Shown here one piece after another: positions 48,646 through 50,893 of a stretch of DNA of 50,893 bases; within the stretch, counting starts at the first letter, position 1, and every line of letters begins with the position of its first letter. The notes under the pieces were generated by a model. It saw only the letters and a program-made list of their open reading frames with translations, had not been told where the DNA came from and searched no databases. The position numbers and the translations under genes are program-made. Location of the stretch: positions 1-50,893 of the forward strand of contig JAAETN010000146.1 of NCBI GenBank assembly GCA_024228355.1. The letters run 5' to 3'. The DNA is from Maribacter sp. Lineage in GTDB: Bacteria; Bacteroidota; Bacteroidia; Flavobacteriales; Flavobacteriaceae.

Positions 48646-50893
48646 ATGAAACATTCAATTTCAAAATCAAACATCGAAAGATTTCCGTTGATAGGAATAT
48701 TGGGTAAGCTCATGTTACTCGTATTTTTTCTTTTGACCACTTTGTCAAGTGCTCAGGTAAAGAAAACATTTATTCCTAGATTCTCTGATAATGTTAATGG
48801 TGACATCACAATTATCGCCAACAATGTTTTATCAAGGCATGCAACAAATGCATACGGTGGAGAAGCAAGTAACAATGACTTTAGCGATAATGTCTTCGTT
48901 GATATCGATAATGACAACAGCACTTTTAATTCAAGTAGTGCCACCTTGGTGAACCCTTCACTAAGTTCTACCTGCTTGACCTTTAGAAGGGCATATCTAT
49001 ATTGGGCTGCCGCGAATAAAGAGTATGGTCTCAATGGAAATGGCAATCAATCAGGAAACGGAGGTTCTGAAGAAAACTGGAATTTTAATCAGATTAAGTT
49101 TATGCTGCCAGGATCTAGCAGTTATCAAACAATCACTGCCGATGAAACTATTTTCGATGGAAGATCAGAGCATTTTGTAAACGATGCTTATGTTTGCGTT
49201 AAGGATATTACATCGGATGTCCAAGGATTGGCCAATCCATATGGTAAATTTCAAGTAGCTAACGTGAAGGCAACTGTAGGTGATCTCTATTCTCACCTTG
49301 GTTCGCATACGGGTACTTCTGGCGGATGGCAGATCGTCTTTATTTATGAGAGCTTGGATTTACCAGGGAGAAACATCACACTTTTTGATGGTTATGCAAA
49401 TGTTACAAAGAATACGAATAATTTTGATGTTAACTTTAATGGTTTTCAAACTGTACCCAATGGGCCGGTAAATGCGAATATCGCAATCGGTTCTTTAGAA
49501 GGTGATAGGGGTATAGATGGTGATAAACTTCAAATCTTCGACACCAATGGTGTATGGACTACCATTTCAACTTCTAAAAGAAATCAAAATAATTTCTTTA
49601 ATAGCAAAATTACAGTTAAGGAAAGTGATTTCATCACTAGAAATCCTGCTAGTTTAAACACTTTAGGGTTTGATGCCAGTGTTTTCACCTTAGCAAATAG
49701 TGGTAACTCCCTTATCGATAATGACCAAACATCCGCAAAATTAAGAATGACTTCGGATCAAGAGACTTATGGTCTCTATTTGCTTGGTCTAAGCGTTGAA
49801 GTATATGAACCAAGTTTGGGAGCATTGCATTTTACAACTTCGGTGCCAGGAACAAGCTACAATCCAGGTGATAATGTACAATTGTCATTGAACATGGAGA
49901 ATTCCGGTAATGATAATATCGAAAATCTCGAAATTTCAACGATTCTTCCTATTGAAGTTGATTTTTTGGATACTGAATCTTTGCCAGCAGGTGTAACCCA
50001 TACATATAATAGCACATCAAGGGAATTAAAGTTTTTTGTTCAGGACGGGATTACAGATGTGGGTGACCCTATATATTCCCTCGATTTCAATGTTCAGGTT
50101 AAAAACCAATGCTATTTTTTAGAAACGGCTTGTTCGGCAAGTTTCCAAATTCAAGCGACCGCCACATTTACTGGAGCAACCAATACAACCTCTCAAACTG
50201 TTAATAGTTCAGGTACATTAGATCCCTGTGGTATTGGAAATCATGATCCAACCGTAGTGAATGTAAATCAACCTAATCAGGTAAATTGGATTACAGTTGC
50301 TGATGATTTGAATAGGACAGTTTCATGTGATGATGTTACGGCTTTGAGCGATGCTCAAGCACTTGAACCAACAACCGAATTCTGTGATTTCACAATGAAC
50401 AAAACAACAGGTGTATTTGTTGCTGACCCATCATGTGAATCTGAAGGTACTCATACAAACACATGGACATTCACTGATGCCTGTGGAAGGGTTAGTGAAA
50501 CATTTACCCAGGTCATTTATATCGAAGATACCATAGCCCCTTCATTCAATGAAGCTCTGCCAAGTGATACAGTTGCTGCTTATGATAATATTCCAAGTCC
50601 TGAAACTTTGACTGCCAATGATAGCTGTGATACAAATCCACAGGTAAACTTCAATCAAACATATATTGGTGATAATGGCAGTACCACTTATACAATTGTA
50701 AGAACTTGGACAGCCTCTGATTGCGCTGGTAATACGACAGAGCATACACAAAACATATTTGTAACAGAAAATGGCGACCCTATTGGTTTGGCCATCAATG
50801 ATGTTAGTCTTAATGAAAGTGCAGGTACTGCTACTTTTACTGTTGCTCTAACGGGTACAACATCCACTGATTTTACAGTGAATTTTGCAAGTG
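48646..50893 (+). CDS. Large secreted adhesin-like protein, 3' end outside window
   Basis: ATG at 48646 opens MKHSISKSNIERFPLIGILGKLMLLVFFLLTTLSSAQVKKTF... and stays open to the window edge. HYR-like segment DTIAPSFNEALPSDTVAAYDNIPSPETLTANDSCDTNPQVNFNQTYIGDNGSTTYTIVRTWTASDCAGNTTEHTQ and a Calx-beta-like segment INDVSLNESAGTATFTVAL. Missing from the ORF track because no stop is in the window. Confidence 0.9.
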   Translation, partial: MKHSISKSNIERFPLIGILGKLMLLVFFLLTTLSSAQVKKTFIPRFSDNVNGDITIIANNVLSRHATNAYGGEASNNDFSDNVFVDIDNDNSTFNSSSATLVNPSLSSTCLTFRRAYLYWAAANKEYGLNGNGNQSGNGGSEENWNFNQIKFMLPGSSSYQTITADETIFDGRSEHFVNDAYVCVKDITSDVQGLANPYGKFQVANVKATVGDLYSHLGSHTGTSGGWQIVFIYESLDLPGRNITLFDGYANVTKNTNNFDVNFNGFQTVPNGPVNANIAIGSLEGDRGIDGDKLQIFDTNGVWTTISTSKRNQNNFFNSKITVKESDFITRNPASLNTLGFDASVFTLANSGNSLIDNDQTSAKLRMTSDQETYGLYLLGLSVEVYEPSLGALHFTTSVPGTSYNPGDNVQLSLNMENSGNDNIENLEISTILPIEVDFLDTESLPAGVTHTYNSTSRELKFFVQDGITDVGDPIYSLDFNVQVKNQCYFLETACSASFQIQATATFTGATNTTSQTVNSSGTLDPCGIGNHDPTVVNVNQPNQVNWITVADDLNRTVSCDDVTALSDAQALEPTTEFCDFTMNKTTGVFVADPSCESEGTHTNTWTFTDACGRVSETFTQVIYIEDTIAPSFNEALPSDTVAAYDNIPSPETLTANDSCDTNPQVNFNQTYIGDNGSTTYTIVRTWTASDCAGNTTEHTQNIFVTENGDPIGLAINDVSLNESAGTATFTVALTGTTSTDFTVNFAS

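Noticed and set aside
1-50893. Possible tRNA, rRNA, CRISPR, prophage, transposon or anti-phage defence cassette
   Set aside because: No tRNA T-loop signatures, spaced repeats, transposase, integrase or nuclease/toxin-antitoxin proteins were seen. The gene content is core metabolic.

Overview
The window is a chromosomal segment of a Bacteroidetes genome, most likely Flavobacteriaceae. The evidence is low GC, TAnnTTTG -7 promoter motifs, and family-typical proteins such as kynurenine monooxygenase, Ppc, ValS, FtsH and a large secreted adhesin-like protein. About 50 genes are recognisable and most are housekeeping: trpFBA, ppc, yaaA, an RluD-type synthase, ddl, coaD, pyrE, birA, rsfS-ftsH-LUD-cdsA-psd-ACBP, tandem PPK2, valS, murB, ECF sigma/anti-sigma, lipA, lpxK, NIF3, kmo and clpP. 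I found no tRNA, rRNA, CRISPR array, transposase, prophage or defence locus, and no convincing new multi-gene system. The observations most worth a second look are: (1) a heavily decayed GAPDH pseudogene between lipA and a hybrid histidine kinase, absent from the ORF track; (2) a BLUF photoreceptor gene interrupted by one in-frame TAA, with the coding frame intact on both sides; (3) a CT398-like zinc-ribbon protein in which all four expected zinc-ligand cysteines are replaced; (4) a REP-like GC-rich repeat between trpB and trpA; (5) a promoter embedded in a terminator; and (6) an unlisted 50-aa THX ribosomal protein with a Lys/Ala-rich tail. The first and last genes (trpF and the adhesin) are cut by the window edges. 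All homology calls come from recognising motifs in the translations. No database search was run.
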